Below are positions 23,394 to 35,135 of a stretch of DNA of 64,000 nucleotides, piece after piece; the stretch's first letter is position 1, and each line of letters starts with the position of its first letter. Source of the stretch: Erpobdella octoculata (taxonomy: Eukaryota; Annelida; Clitellata; Hirudinida; Erpobdellidae); NCBI GenBank assembly GCA_963978895.1, contig OZ022241.1, forward strand, positions 3,366,996-3,430,995. The letters are read 5' to 3'. A program made the translations under genes and the position numbers. The notes under the pieces were generated by a model. It worked only from the letters and a program-made list of their open reading frames with translations, was not told the DNA's origin and searched no databases.

Positions 23394-24223
23394 CCTCCTT
23401 CCTTCATCATCCTCAAGTTTTTTGCCAACTTGAGAAGATTCGACTGTTGATTTTCGTTTTTCAATACCAGTTTCAACGGTCTTGGTCGAGCAGGTTCACT
23501 CTCTCCTTCGATTCTTTTCCCAAGTCTAATTAAGTTAACAATTTCGACATCATCACAAGAGATTAACTTCAGCAATTCCTCGATCTTCGATTTGTCCTCC
23601 GATTTGCGCTTATCAGGCGTAGACGAACTCGACTCGCCCAGCCCATAGACAACAAAAGAGGTCCTTCTCCTGAGCTTGTCGGCTTCCTCATCTTTGTCAT
23701 CCTGTGTCTTTGCGTCGAGAGCTTTTTTAAGGCAAAGCTGTAGGCCTGATGCCTGCTCACCCTTCCCAGTCAGAACAGAATGGTGTATTTTCTTGACGCC
23801 TTCTGATAATTCGTCAACCCTTTGTTTGAAAAGATCGGACCACTTTTTTGTTGCTGTATCAACCTTATTTGAGAGAGGTTCAAGATCAACATCTGCAATT
23901 TTCTTTGTCAAACCCCTAACTTCTTCGAGGACCTCGTTGAGTTTTTTCCTATTGAGGGAAAGTTCTTTTTTCTCGTCTGCAAGTCTCTCCTCCCTTTTTC
24001 CGGAGTCTTTCTTTATGGTATCTCTGATTTCCTTGATATCCTGAGCAATCACCTCCAACCCTTTTGAACCGTCTTCGCTGCTTGTGTGAAGTCTTCCTAG
24101 CAGACTATTCATTGCCTCTGTATTGCACCTGGCACACTTATCGCACAGGCTCAGTCCCAATTTCTGAAAGACGTCGGAAGCCTCCTGTTTAGACTCCTTG
24201 CGAGTTTTAACCACATCGGCCAT
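23228..24223 (-). CDS. LINE ORF1 protein (coiled coil + RRM-like)
   Basis: 331 residues starting at a true ATG (MADVVKTRKE). A CxxCxxC cluster lies at residues 27-33. The region of about 55-150 is rich in Lys/Glu with heptad-like Leu/Ile and is probably coiled coil. SFVVYGLGES (about 189-198), LKLVLKN (about 250-256) and a FIHRDMTPKEREARK stretch (about 282) resemble the RNA-binding region of CR1/L2-type ORF1 proteins. It would bind element RNA and act as a chaperone (family knowledge). The frame is intact although ORF2 is broken. Confidence 0.8.
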   Translation of the reverse strand: MADVVKTRKESKQEASDVFQKLGLSLCDKCARCNTEAMNSLLGRLHTSSEDGSKGLEVIAQDIKEIRDTIKKDSGKREERLADEKKELSLNRKKLNEVLEEVRGLTKKIADVDLEPLSNKVDTATKKWSDLFKQRVDELSEGVKKIHHSVLTGKGEQASGLQLCLKKALDAKTQDDKDEEADKLRRRTSFVVYGLGESSSSTPDKRKSEDKSKIEELLKLISCDDVEIVNLIRLGKRIEGESEPARPRPLKLVLKNENQQSNLLKLAKNLRMMKEGGWSAVFIHRDMTPKEREARKLLVESMKQRIRAGETNLFIAGDRIVTRRLPVAGKI

Positions 24224-24410
24224 GCTGGGCGATAATTCAAACCACTATCAACCGACGGAAAAAACGTGAAAAAGTTGTTTACGCGTTGAAAAAACCGACG
24301 GTATTGAAGTAAAACAGGCACGCAAGTCGACCCGCACCGAAAACCAAATAGTTCAGACTAATATTTAAGAGAAAATCGATGATAACATGCGCCGAAATAT
24401 AGCCGGCCGT

Positions 24411-24421
24411 ACGTATGTATG

Positions 24422-24452
<31 letters not shown>

Positions 24453-24511
24453 TTTATGTATGTATGTATGTATGTATGTATGTATGTATGTATGTATGTA
24501 TGTATGTATGT
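24411..24511. repeat. (TATG)n microsatellite at the LINE 5' junction
   Basis: GTATGTAT repeats with one TAATTTATG interruption near 24450. Confidence 0.95.
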
Positions 24512-24619
24512 GCCTCTACTAGTAATTTCAATAATAAAAATTAAAAATAATTTAAAAAATTAAAATGTTCAAAAACGTACAAAATAAATGATGAAAAAGT
24601 GGGGCGCAATTCTGACGAT

Positions 24620-25010
24620 CTACTTTTTAGTTTTTTAACTGCCACCTAGCGATTGTAATGAAATCCTTGGTCAACGAAGTATATCACGTATGCTAATTCA
24701 AAGTATAGTTATTAATTCTTTAAGTTAATATTGTTAAGGTATCCAGAATACAAATATATTCACAATTTCAGATCGAAGACTTACTGGGAAGTGGGTCAAA
24801 ATGTGATTACAAACTTTGTCGCGGTATTTTACGGACATGTAAAGCGTGTAATTGATTACACCAACAAGAAGAGAAACGACGTCGTATCAGCTTTAACTCA
24901 TTTGTTGCGAGAATATGTGAACAAATTAAGTGACTTGGCAAGACATAGTAAATTAACTGCTTTGAATTTCTTCGGTTATTGCAGAACAGCACGACGACGT
25001 TGCTGAAAGC
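24620..25010 (+). other. Second copy of the duplicated segment with the unidentified short ORF
   Basis: Paralogue of 14720-15115. The open frame 24731-25006 is longer here because the SINE insertion seen in the other copy is absent. It continues through LSDLARHSKLTALNFFGY. Family unknown. The start codon is TTG in the computed frame, so an upstream exon would be needed if it is real. Confidence 0.4.
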
Positions 25011-25554
25011 AACAACTTTATTATTACCTATGTCTCCTTAAAATTTTTTTTTTCCAATTCTGATTGCATTGCAGTTTTATGTTTTAACATACTTAATTTT
25101 TTAAAAATTCGAGTTATTTTTCCTTCAAAGTATCTTTGCTGAAAGTGTCCTTTAATGCAAAGAATTTTAAAAATATTTAACAGCCTTTTAATATTTTTCC
25201 TTCAAAGTATCTTTGCTGGAAGTGTCCTTTAATGCAAAGAATTTAAAAAATATTTAACAGCCTTTTAATGGATGTGACAAAAATAATAGAGTTTTTTTTT
25301 CATTCGTTGCATGAGCTTATAAAATAAATGATCAGTTATTATATTTTTTAAATACTAAAACTTGAAATTTTTTGAAATGGTGATTACAAATTTCAACAAA
25401 CATTTTCCAGCCTGGTTACTACCACATGAATTCTGCATTCTGAAATTTTGACTAAATCTGAATTAAAACAAATAAAACTATTATTCCAATCAAGCTTTTA
25501 TAGCTGCAATACCAATAAAAGTTATTTTTACTTGCTTATTATAGAAACAGCTAC

Positions 25555-26123
25555 TAGACATACAGAGTGCAGCTACCTCGACGATCCATTAGCCACATAA
25601 TGCCGTCGGCTATAACATGATTATAAATTTGCAGATCGTCTGCATAACCATAGATGTAGAAACCCAGGCCCACAATAACCGCTATCCCATGTACAGAACA
25701 AATCACAATGGCCCAAGCAGGGCGCCTTGAGGTAATCTGTGCAACAGAAAAACTAGTGAGGATGTTTTTAGGAATACATCCTCAACAGTTAATCAGAGAT
25801 GACTATTTGTCTTTTACCAGTATATCCTAACGTTGGTTAAAAATGGCAAAGAATTATGCCGTAATCTACGCAATCAAGTATTACCAGCCACTTTCAACAG
25901 AGCGGTATCAGTTAAATAATTGTGTCTGTATGTAGACTGATGCTCAGGTAGAAATTTGTTTAATCTCCAGTGCTGAGTCATCCGTTAATTTACTGTGGGC
26001 TCGAAGACCTTTGAAATGAAAATGAAACTGTAGCTGTCACCTAACAATGGATCCAGGATGGGCTTTATGAGAACTGGTATGACTTTGACCAATGGAAACT
26101 TCTCTGTAAAGTAACCTTGCAAT
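25555..26123 (-). pseudogene. Degenerate fragment of CR1-like reverse transcriptase
   Basis: Minus strand: 25615-25655 reads as a decayed GYADDLQIY motif, preceded (25700-25760) by a decayed GPLGF/PQGA region. 25945-26120 aligns with the stretch at about 21540-21730 of the full LINE (EHQS, KVFE, SYSF-like and PILIKPILDP-like motifs). It has many stops and indels. It lies in the 5' flank of lectin copy 3. Confidence 0.75.
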
Positions 26124-26489
26124 TTTGGCATTTTGTTTTTAACAGAACAATTTTTGAATCAAATTTTAGTTTTTTTTAAAAGCTTTGAAACCAAAAGTGT
26201 CGTTGAATGGAAGAATTTTAGCCTTTTATCGATTTTTCAGCAACTTGTAAAAATTGGTAAGCTGTTATTTTTTTAAATACTAAAAGACAAGAAAATGCAT
26301 TACTTGTCTTTTAAAAATCTTTTGTTTGTGTTTTTTAATAATAGCAGTTTTGTAACTTCAACCTTGGTTTTTTCTAAAAGAATTAAAAATCAATTGCGTT
26401 TCACAACATAAATTTGGCAATTTTATCTGATAAAAATCATATTTGTCTGATAGCTCAATTTTTTACATTAACTGCTTTATTATTTAGTA

Positions 26490-27643
26490 ATGTGGTCAGT
26501 TTATGCAATGAAGTGTTTTATTCTGTTTGGCACATTTTTCATCAGCTTCAGTTGTCAGTTCAGAAGTAAAATATTTGAAAAATATCAAACCTGTGAACGA
26601 AGGCCAGGCTGTGCTTCAGATGATCCAAGCATGATTGTCATTTTGCGAGGAAGTGTTACTTGTAGTTTGCTTTGTGTGGCGGACGACTCATGTGTTTCTT
26701 TTAATTATTGGACAAACACGAAGATATGTCAGCTCTTCAATTTCTATCCGTACAAAATTATTTATAAAAATTTGTGCTACGGTTACGAGGTATTTAAAAA
26801 TTGAAGATAATATATTTTAGTTTTTAAATTCATCATTAACAAGAATATTTGCCAGGTTATCAGACCCCTCGATGTCGGTACTAATAATAGTGAGTTAATA
26901 GTTACAATCAATTATATATAATATATCTGCTTTAATAATACCCTCAAACGTGTTTTAGAAACTGGCATGAACTTAGCCCTGTATAAAAAAACATGCCAAA
27001 GTTCCACCTTAGTAATGCTTTTTTACTCATGGCTTGCTGTCGACGGCTTGTATGGTACATCAATTGACCATATTCAGTGCACTCATACAAATGATCGAGA
27101 TGGAAGACCAAATTGGCTCATGGTGGACCTAGATAGAGTTGTTGTCGTTGGTTATGTTAGTATATTAACAAGAGAAGCTAAATCAAAATTTGGTGAGTTG
27201 ATTTTAATGAATCTGCAGATAATTCTAAAAAAATTGTTGCTACAGACCAAGACAATTTCTTTAAAAATTGATAAAAACTTTGGCAATATTTATTGTGATT
27301 CAAAACAGTTATAAATATAATTTTTCAATAGTTGAATATATCATTATCGTATGAAAGTTTTAAACACTATTTTAACAATAATTATAAACACTCAGCTATC
27401 AGATATTTCAATTTAAACATTGGCATCACAAATACTTCATGGACGGTTCAAGCACCAGTAAGAAACACTTACCCTTTGTGTGGAATCTTCAAGAGCTACC
27501 CAAATAGTACTGACTGGATCAGAGTCAATTGTACTACTTCTACTCCATCTGGAATCTACGTTATTATCCAGCAAACTCCATCCGGGTCCAGTGATGATGG
27601 GTTTCTCAGTCTGTGTGAGCTTCAAGTTTTTGAATCTGCTTAA
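26490..27643 (+). CDS. PAN/apple + F-type lectin secreted protein, copy 3
   Basis: 271 residues: exons 26490-26789, 26856-26889, 26959-27192 and 27396-27643 (TAA), 816 nt in frame. The start (MWSVYAMK) matches copies 1, 2 and 9. Intron 1 donor is GTATTT. The microexon encodes VIRPLDVGTNN plus one base. The exon 3 acceptor is a single TAG, without the tandem TAGCAG. Introns are the shortest of the family (66, 69 and 203 nt). Lectin landmarks are AVDG, CTHT, PNWLMVDL, ILTREA and LCELQVF. The last PAN cysteine is present in NLCYGYE, and the following residue context differs from paralogues. This is the most compact intact copy. Confidence 0.83.
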
Positions 27644-28289
27644 TTTCATTTCTACTCAGAATGATATAATAAGCAGTTTTTGATTTTTTTTTTCCAAATG
27701 CAAACGTATTTGTTGTTGTAGGTCTCGACAATGATTTCTATGAATATTGATTTATTATTGTTAACATACCTGCTGCTTAATTTTAAAGTTAGGCATTATA
27801 ACGCACACAAGAAGATTTGCACTTTAATTAAGTTAATTTATCTAAAATGCAGTAAAAAACATTTTTGCTACAATTATTTTCAACAATATTACGATTATTT
27901 GTTGTACTGTTTATAAGATTGATTAAGCCCATTAAGAGCAGCCGATATGCACATTTTCGTACGAAACAATGTATTTCTGTCTGAGAAAGCGACAGTTCTG
28001 TTTGTCTCACGTTTTTATATATTTTCATTCATGAATTAAACTATGAACAAGTTTATTAAGAAAAAAATATTAAAACGCTGTACACTTTTTATTATTATTG
28101 TATTAAAAATAATAAATGTCTCAAATGTGAACACCGAACTTGATTGTTTCCTAGTGGTTAAAAAATGTTATCTTAAAACTTTTTTTTCATTAAATTGTTT
28201 TAAACTGTTGTTCCAATAGTTATCTGTACATAATAACACGCCAAAAACTGCTTACAAATAAGCGTGCTCTTCTAAAGAAGATGTAACAC
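27644..28289. other. 3' flank of lectin copy 3
   Basis: AT-rich non-coding sequence with AATAA-type signals shortly after the stop. Part of a duplicated flank. No gene seen. Confidence 0.4.
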
Positions 28290-28520
28290 GTTGGACTGAT
28301 TTGGCATAGAGGAACCAATGACGTTTCGTCTATAATAGCAAATTGAGCTAACTAAAAACTGAATTCTAGTTGGGTTTTTAATCACATTTGTAATCGTGTA
28401 AGGAATTAGCATACCATCTCGCAAAAAAATTAAAAGGGACACTCTTGTGTCAAAATTGACATTTTTCCAAAACTGGCTCCATCATGGAAATGAGATAAAC
28501 AAAAACAAGATAGATGGAAC
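28290..28520 (+). pseudogene. RNase H relic of a retroelement, copy A
   Basis: Corresponds to the segments at 33835-34015 and 40430-40625. Read together, the three copies preserve an RNase H-like C-terminal signature (W-V-x-N-H-V/I ... RG-N/H-E-I-x-D-H-L-A). This copy keeps SWVFNHICNR before decaying. Confidence 0.5.
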
Positions 28521-28954
28521 TTTGCCCAAGAGACTAGACTTTAACGGTTTTAGTGTGTGTGATCATAAATGTGATCATTAGAAGGCGGTAAAAACTTGTT
28601 TATTTAAATTAACAATTTGTGTGTGTTCATGATTTTATGAATAATATAAATTTATTTTATGCGATTGAATTCTTAATTTTATGACTAAAATGAATAAACG
28701 TACAACAAAAAATTAATTGGTGAACTTCTAGGAAATAAATTACAAAAGGCTTATTTTTATATCGAATAGGTTTAAGCGCATTTTTGACAATTGCATTAAA
28801 ATGTTTAGCTTTTTTCTTTTATAATTTTATAACTGCTAACAATTTAAAAATAGATTAGTTAGTTTTACAATTTAAATTTTACTATTTTAAAAGAAATCAT
28901 ATTTTTCAAAAATATTTCTTTACGCTCAGTACATTGCTGTTAGCATTTGACTAG
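28521..28954. other. Non-coding stretch
   Basis: AT-rich. It contains AAATGTGATCATTAG, shared with the flank of copy 5 near 40694. Otherwise nothing recognised. Confidence 0.4.
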
Positions 28955-28961
28955 GCGATAA

Positions 28962-29125
28962 AAATAAACGCGAGCGGAAACAGGAATGGGAGAGCGAGCG
29001 GTAGCGGAACGCGAGAATGAGCGGGAACAGGATGGGCGGGCAAGCGCAAACGAAAGAGCAAGTGGGAACGGGAACGGAAAAGCGAACAGATTTGGGAAAA
29101 GAAACGGGAAAGTAAACAGGAACAG
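28962..29125. repeat. GA-rich minisatellite block (Helitron-associated type)
   Basis: GAGCGGGAACGG-type units, the reverse complement of the blocks at 1.7, 10.9 and 12.9 kb. The block is followed by AGTAACGTAACC. Confidence 0.7.
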
Positions 29126-31455
29126 AAAAGTAACGTAACCAAATTTGTTTAAAGGTGGTTGAAATCTTTTCTAAAATAGGGTAGAATTTTATTCTAAAAT
29201 GTGGTAGATATTTTTCTAAATTGTGGTAGACATTTTTTATAAAATGTGACAGACCTTTTTTTCTACAATTTGGCAGAAATATTTTATAAAATAAGGTAGA
29301 ATTTTTTTCTGAAATGTTCAAAAATGTTCAAATTATTTCTGATTTGATTAAAAATGGCTGATTTTTGAAATCATATTTTAAACATTTTTAAATGTTTCTT
29401 CGAGTTCAACTTTATTGATTTGTTTTGCAGAATTAAAAAATGACTTGGGTCAAATAAAAAAACCATTAAGGGTCGTATTATTGTATCTTGCACTTAAATG
29501 TAATTTGGAACACTAGTCCGGGCACTCAGAAAACAACAATATAAGATTTTTGTTAAAAAGAAATCTTGAGTTGCATCGAACGTAGATGCTGGTTTTGGCA
29601 GTTTGCACTTTCGGTCTATGGTCTTGCAAATTGATTCTGCAAATCGATAACTCAAAAAATAACGTTTTAGACTACTCAAAGGGGCTAGATTATGCACTAA
29701 CCTGTTTGGTAATTTTTAACAAATTTAAGTTGGCCGGTAATAAATTATAAATATTCACTAACGTGTTGTTTAATAGTTTAAAATATTTAATCCAAATATT
29801 TGGTTGAATTTGGCTTTACGCCTGATGTAGTTATATTAATATCTCAATTATAGCCTTCAGTTAATAATTACTAGTGTTACTAGTAGTAATTCATGTCGGT
29901 TTTACAATAGTGGCAAACAACTTTCAGAAACGCGTTAAAAAGTAAAACAATAATGGAGGGAAATTTTGAGCACGACAGACTGTTTTTAATACAAATAATC
30001 TTTATTAGATTAAAAAACAAAAACAAATTCTCGTATAAACGTTTACGGTTTAACCAAGTATTTGTGTATGCACGTTATTTAGAGTAAAGATGAAAATCGA
30101 ACCAAATATTTAAAGTTCAAGTTCGGTTCGGTTTGACCGTCTTTGAGTTCGGGTTCGGTCGCTTTGTGTTCGGTCAATTTTGAGTTTGGTCGTCTTTGAC
30201 TTCGAGTTCGGTTTAAGTTCGACTTTTGCTGGGTTCGAGTTCGGTTCGAGTTTGACTTTTATTGCCTTGGAGTTTTTCTGTAACAAACCAATTAAGATTT
30301 GTTCGAGTTAAACTTGAAATGGGATGTGAAAGCTGATGCTCGAGTTTAGTACATTTTTTGGGAGTTGCGTTGCAAGGGAGCGGTAAACCTGAAAATAAAG
30401 AAAATCCGATTTGACTAGAAAAATGACAAAACATAAAAGCTCAACAAAAATGTTAAACTGATGCCATTCTGGATGGAGAACAGATTTTTTTCCACCTAAA
30501 TTGTTTATTGCTGCAAAACGAGTGAGGTTTTCATCAGCATGATCAGCAGCTTGTGAGAAGATTGACATAGCTGGACGCCTGTTTGAAAAAAAACATAGAA
30601 TATCCTTATCTCAAGAGCGGATTATCAAATTATTAGTTTTCTATTTTTGTATGGTACATTACCAATGTATTATGTTAAATTGAGAATTTCATTTAGAATT
30701 TGTATGTATTGCATTATATTTTTTAATGGAAAAAAAAACGAAAAAAATTGTTGATTTTTGAGTACACGAAAATGGGAAGGATGCAAATAAAAATAATTTG
30801 GTAAGCTAAATTGAGAATGAATTTGAGTTTAAATTTTGGTAATGAAATGGTAAAAAAATTAGAAAACACTTATAGGAATGGGTGGGATGAGAATCAAAAT
30901 TTAAGTTTTTTCCACATCTCTGTTTTGATATAAATTTCCTTGTATAAATTATGTTGAACTTGGAAGTTCTAGAATGCAGTAAGGACACTTTAGAAAATTG
31001 CAGTTATGCAATTTTTTTGTGTTTTCGACATTTCTATATGAAAATGATAAAAATGGAAAGATTTTGAATACAAATATCGATCAAAGTCTGGAAGATTCTC
31101 TTTGTGGCTTCATTGATTTGTTCTATAGAAATCATAACAAAAAGAATAGTTCCACTATATGAGAATTACGAAACTATATTTTCCAGAAATACTTTTGTAT
31201 ACACGCATAAATGTAATTTGGAAAAATTGCAAATAAATCTTGATAACAACAAACGCCTTCTGCAAAAAATCTTTTTTGGCGTGTCAATTTAAGATACAAT
31301 TTTAGAAATACTATAAATTACATTTTTCAATCAATTTGTTGAATACTGTTATAGACAAATAGTAGTGTCTTTTTTAATATGAAATGCTTACAATGTTAAC
31401 GAAATTGTTTATTTATTAATTATTTATTTTTTATTAAAATACTTTTATCGAAACA
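29126..31455. other. 5' flank of lectin copy 4, with local repeats
   Basis: 29160-29310 holds imperfect ~33-bp repeats of TAAAATGTGGTAGA-like units. The same repeat and the following AACACTAGTCCG ... GTCTTGCAAATTGATTCTGC segment recur upstream of copy 6 (about 41460-42010), and part recurs near 47.9 and 57.0 kb. No coding exon was recognised up to the ATG of copy 4. Confidence 0.5.
30108..30262. repeat. Degenerate TTCGG/TTCGAG-rich repeat
   Basis: About a dozen GTTCGGTT, GAGTTCGG and GTTCGAG units in 150 bp, separated by TTTGAC spacers. Confidence 0.65.
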
Positions 31456-32655
31456 ATGCGGTCAATAATTGTTTCGAAATTGTGTTTCCTGTTTGGCACA
31501 TGGCTGGCCATCATGAATTGTCAGTTCAGAAATAAAATATTTAAGAAGTATAAATCATTTGGTATGAGTCCAGGGTGTGCTTCAGATGATCCCAGCATTA
31601 CTGTATCTTTGTCTGGTAATAATTTATGTGTCTTCCTATGTGTGGCGGATGACTCATGTGTTTTTTTTAATTATTGGACAAACACGAAGATATGTCAGCT
31701 CTTCAATTTCTATCCTTGCAAAATTATTTACATGGAATTTTGCCATGGTTATGAGGTTTGTGAAAGTTGATTATAAATTTATTTGTAACTTCATTGTTAA
31801 TAAAATTATTTTCTAGGTTTTCAAACCAGTTGATGTCGGTACCACTAAACGTAAGATAATAATTGTATAATAGTTTTACAAGTCAGCTTATTAAAACAAC
31901 TTATTAAAACATGAGCAACTAATTAATTAAAATGTTTTGTAGCAGTTGGTACCAATTTAGCTCTTTATCAAAAATCATGCCAAAGTTCAAATTTTCCATA
32001 TAACGGACATTTATTAAGTTCTTGGCATGCTATCGACGGCTTGTACGGTACATCAGCTGGACAATGCAGTCATACATTAGATCCAGATGAAGGACCAAAT
32101 TGGTTTATGGTGGATTTGAATAGAGTTGTTGTAGTCGGTTATGTTTGCATATTAACAAGAGACGCTCCATTGCAATACGGTGAGCAAAAGTTGTTGAAAT
32201 TGATTGTATAGAAGAAATAATTTGTAACCAACAAAATTAAAAAAAAATGAGGTAAACGTTTATTGGTACTGAAAAAAAACATGTTGAAAAAATAACAACG
32301 AATTTTATAGTCAAGTACAATTATGATAATTAACAAACTGTAATATTATATGTTATTTTGCTATAAATCATTCTTTAATCGATTTCAAAATTTGAAAACT
32401 AAAACAGGAATCAGATATTTCAATTTGACTATTGGTGTCACAAACACTTCATGGACGGTCCAAGCACCCATAAGAAACACTTATCCTCTGTGTGGAATTT
32501 ACAACGACCACCCAAATAGTGCTGATTGGTTTAGAGTTAATTGCTCTATTTCTACTCCTCCTGGAATGTACGTCATTGTCCAGCAAACTCCAGCAGGCTC
32601 TAGTTTAGCTGGATATCTTAGCTTGTGTGAGCTTCAAGTTTTTGAAAGAGTTTGA
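31456..32655 (+). CDS. PAN/apple + F-type lectin secreted protein, copy 4
   Basis: 272 residues: exons 31456-31755, 31817-31850, 31943-32179 and 32408-32655 (TGA), 819 nt in frame. Signal segment MRSIIVSKLCFLFGTWLAIM. The microexon encodes VFKPVDVGTTK plus one base. Exon 3 is 4-5 codons longer than in copies 2 and 5, owing to an inserted PYNGHLL stretch before the SWHAIDG motif (other copies: SWLAVDG). The post-strand motif is TRDAPLQYG, so an acidic residue sits next to Arg but not in RxD spacing. Intron 3 donor is GTGAGC. The acceptor before exon 3 is TAGCAG. Confidence 0.82.
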
Positions 32656-33834
32656 AATCTTTAAAACAAACGATAAATCAAATATGTTTTTTTTAAAATC
32701 CCTATACTTACTTCACCAGCAGTTTTGCTTGATTGCTTCTTGCTTGCTCATTTACATGCCTGCTTGCTTGCTTGTTTACTTGCTTAATTGCTTATAGATT
32801 ATGTTTGAATTTGTGTTTTCTCATTAGTTTAGTTCATTTCGCTTTGCACTAGAAATATAAAAACACTTTGAACAATAATTTATTAAAATATTTATGTTAT
32901 TTTCTCAACGAAAAATGCTGTAATTAGATAAAAAAAATGTTGAATAACAATACTATAACTTCGAAATTTAATTTACTATTAAATGTTGCTACTGCATAGA
33001 TTTTTTTATTTATTAACTGTTTTGTATTCAAAATATATGCAATCTGCTAATCATTGTTGAATTTTGATCAAAGTTTTAAATATTATAATAAATTGAAAAA
33101 ACTATTGTTGGTGTTTATGTGAGTTACTGTTAAAGATAAATTTAATATTTTGATTTTATTTAAAGCTCTCAAGCGTTTGCAAAAACAAAATAATTTTTTT
33201 TTAATTTGCAAACATTGTTTAACATGATTGAACAATTTTTTCAATTAGACATCATTAAATATTTTACTAAATTAGCGAAATAGGTCCCGGTACATCTACC
33301 TTGTCTCATTTAAGAAACACGCTGAAACCTTTGTAATTATTTTCGTTATTTTAGATGTGTGAGCCCTGGAGAAATCTGAAAGCATTAAGTTCCTAAAAAT
33401 ATTTTTAAGTTTCTGCTTGAAATCAAGTTAACTTTTTTATTTTATATTACGATAAAAATTCAAAATATTATAAAACATGTTAAAAATTACTGGTACTGTT
33501 TCAACCCTGTTTAGCAATACTAAATCCAATAGAAACATATATGGTCAGAATGCAGAAGTACAAAAATGACTGCCTTGGTTATAGAAATTGTTTTGTGTAC
33601 AAGTGCTCTGTTCATGTTAAATCACACAAATATTTTTAAGATGTTTAAATAGCTATTTTAATGCTAAAATTAGCGGCTTGTGATTAGTATTGATCTTTAA
33701 CGTTTTTTAATAAAAAAAATGATTTTTATAAAATTGTCTTAAACTGTTTTTGTAATGGTTATTTTTATGTGTTAATATGCCAAAGCTGCATGTAAATTTG
33801 CCTGCTCTCCCGATTTTACATAAAAGAAGTAAAT
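32656..33834. other. 3' flank of lectin copy 4 (duplicated unit)
   Basis: Closely matches the flanks after copy 5 (39222-40430) and copy 6 (45895-46925), including a degenerate TTGC repeat (TTGCTTGCTT at about 32742-32785) and GTGTGAGCCCTGGAGAAATC. Non-coding. It shows that the duplicated unit extends well beyond the gene. Confidence 0.7.
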
Positions 33835-34015
33835 AAAGGAACCAGTGGTTTATCGACTATAATTGCAAATTGAGCTCACTAAAAACTGAATTTTAGTTGG
33901 GTACTCAATCATGTGATTAATCGTGGACATGAAATAGCAGATCATCTCGCAAGAGAAGGAAAGTGGTGTTGAAATTGATATTCTTCTAGAACTGTCTTCC
34001 TCATGAAAACATGCA
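33835..34015 (+). pseudogene. RNase H relic of a retroelement, copy B
   Basis: The best preserved of three copies: 33895-33962 reads SWVLNHVINRGHEIADHLAR, matching the C-terminal W-V-x-x-H ... G-N-E-x-A-D-x-L-A signature of retroelement RNase H domains. Upstream frames contain stops. Confidence 0.6.
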
Positions 34016-34100
34016 GCATATAATAAATAGTCCATGTGCGAAACATGGAAACTCCAAGTTAATTCCGGAAACTTCCAAATACTGACATGGTGATTTATTT

Positions 34101-35135
34101 ATGGATGGATGGATGGATGGATGGATGGATGGATGGATGGATGGATGGATGAATGGATGGATGGATGGATGGATGGATGGATGGATGGATGGATGGATGG
34201 ATGGATGGATGGATGGATGGATGGATGGATGGATGGATGGATGGATGGATGGATGGATGGATGGATGGATGGATGGATGGATGGATGGATGGATGGATGG
34301 ATGGATGGATGGATGGATGGATGGATGGATGGATGGATGGATGGATGGATGGATGGATGGATGGATGGATGGATGGATGGATGGATGGATGGATGGATGG
34401 ATGGATGGATGGATGGATGGATGGATGGATGGATGGATGGATGGATGGATGGATGGATGGATGGATGGATGGATGGATGGATGGATGGATGGATGGATGG
34501 ATGGATGGATGGATGGATGGATGGATGGATGGATGGATGGATGGATGGATGGATGGATGGATGGATGGATGGATGGATGGATGGATGGATGGATGGATGG
34601 ATGGATGGATGGATGGATGGATGGATGGATGGATGGATGGATGGATGGATGGATGGATGGATGGATGGATGGATGGATGGATGGATGGATGGATGGATGG
34701 ATGGATGGATGGATGGATGGATGGATGGATGGATGGATGGATGGATGGATGGATGGATGGATGGATGGATGGATGGATGGATGGATGGATGGATGGATGG
34801 ATGGATGGATGGATGGATGGATGGATGGATGGATGGATGGATGGATGGATGGATGGATGGATGGATGGATGGATGGATGGATGGATGGATGGATGGATGG
34901 ATGGATGGATGGACGGACGGACGGACGGACGGACGGACGGACGGACGGACGGACGGACGGACGGACGGACGGACGGACGGACGGACGGACGGACGGACGG
35001 ACGGACGGACGGACGGATTGATGGATGGATGGATGGATGGATGGATGGATGGATGGATGGATGGATGGATGGACGGACGGACGGATGGATGGACGGACGG
35101 ACGGATGGACAGATAGATAGATAGATAGATAGATA
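34101..35135. repeat. 1-kb (GATG)n array with GGAC block
   Basis: About 810 bp of near-perfect GGAT repeat (34101-34911) switches to GGAC repeats (about 34912-35016), then a mixed GGAT/GGAC stretch, and ends in GATA repeats (about 35110-35134). The long Ser-Ile-His-Pro and Trp-Met-Asp-Gly frames on both strands come from this repeat and are not genes. Confidence 0.97.

Larger units (their letters stand above)
20174..24410 (-). mobile_element. CR1/L2-like non-LTR retrotransposon
   Basis: A nearly full-length LINE read on the minus strand: 5' UTR (24224-24410), ORF1 (23228-24223), ORF2 with endonuclease and reverse transcriptase (20292 to about 23393), and a 3' UTR with a hairpin. It has no poly-A tail. 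The 3' end passes through A-rich AAAT repeats into a (TATG)n tract, as expected for CR1-group elements that end in short repeats. TATG repeats flank both sides, so it may have inserted into a pre-existing microsatellite. Two nonsense codons in ORF2 make this copy inactive. Confidence 0.9.
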
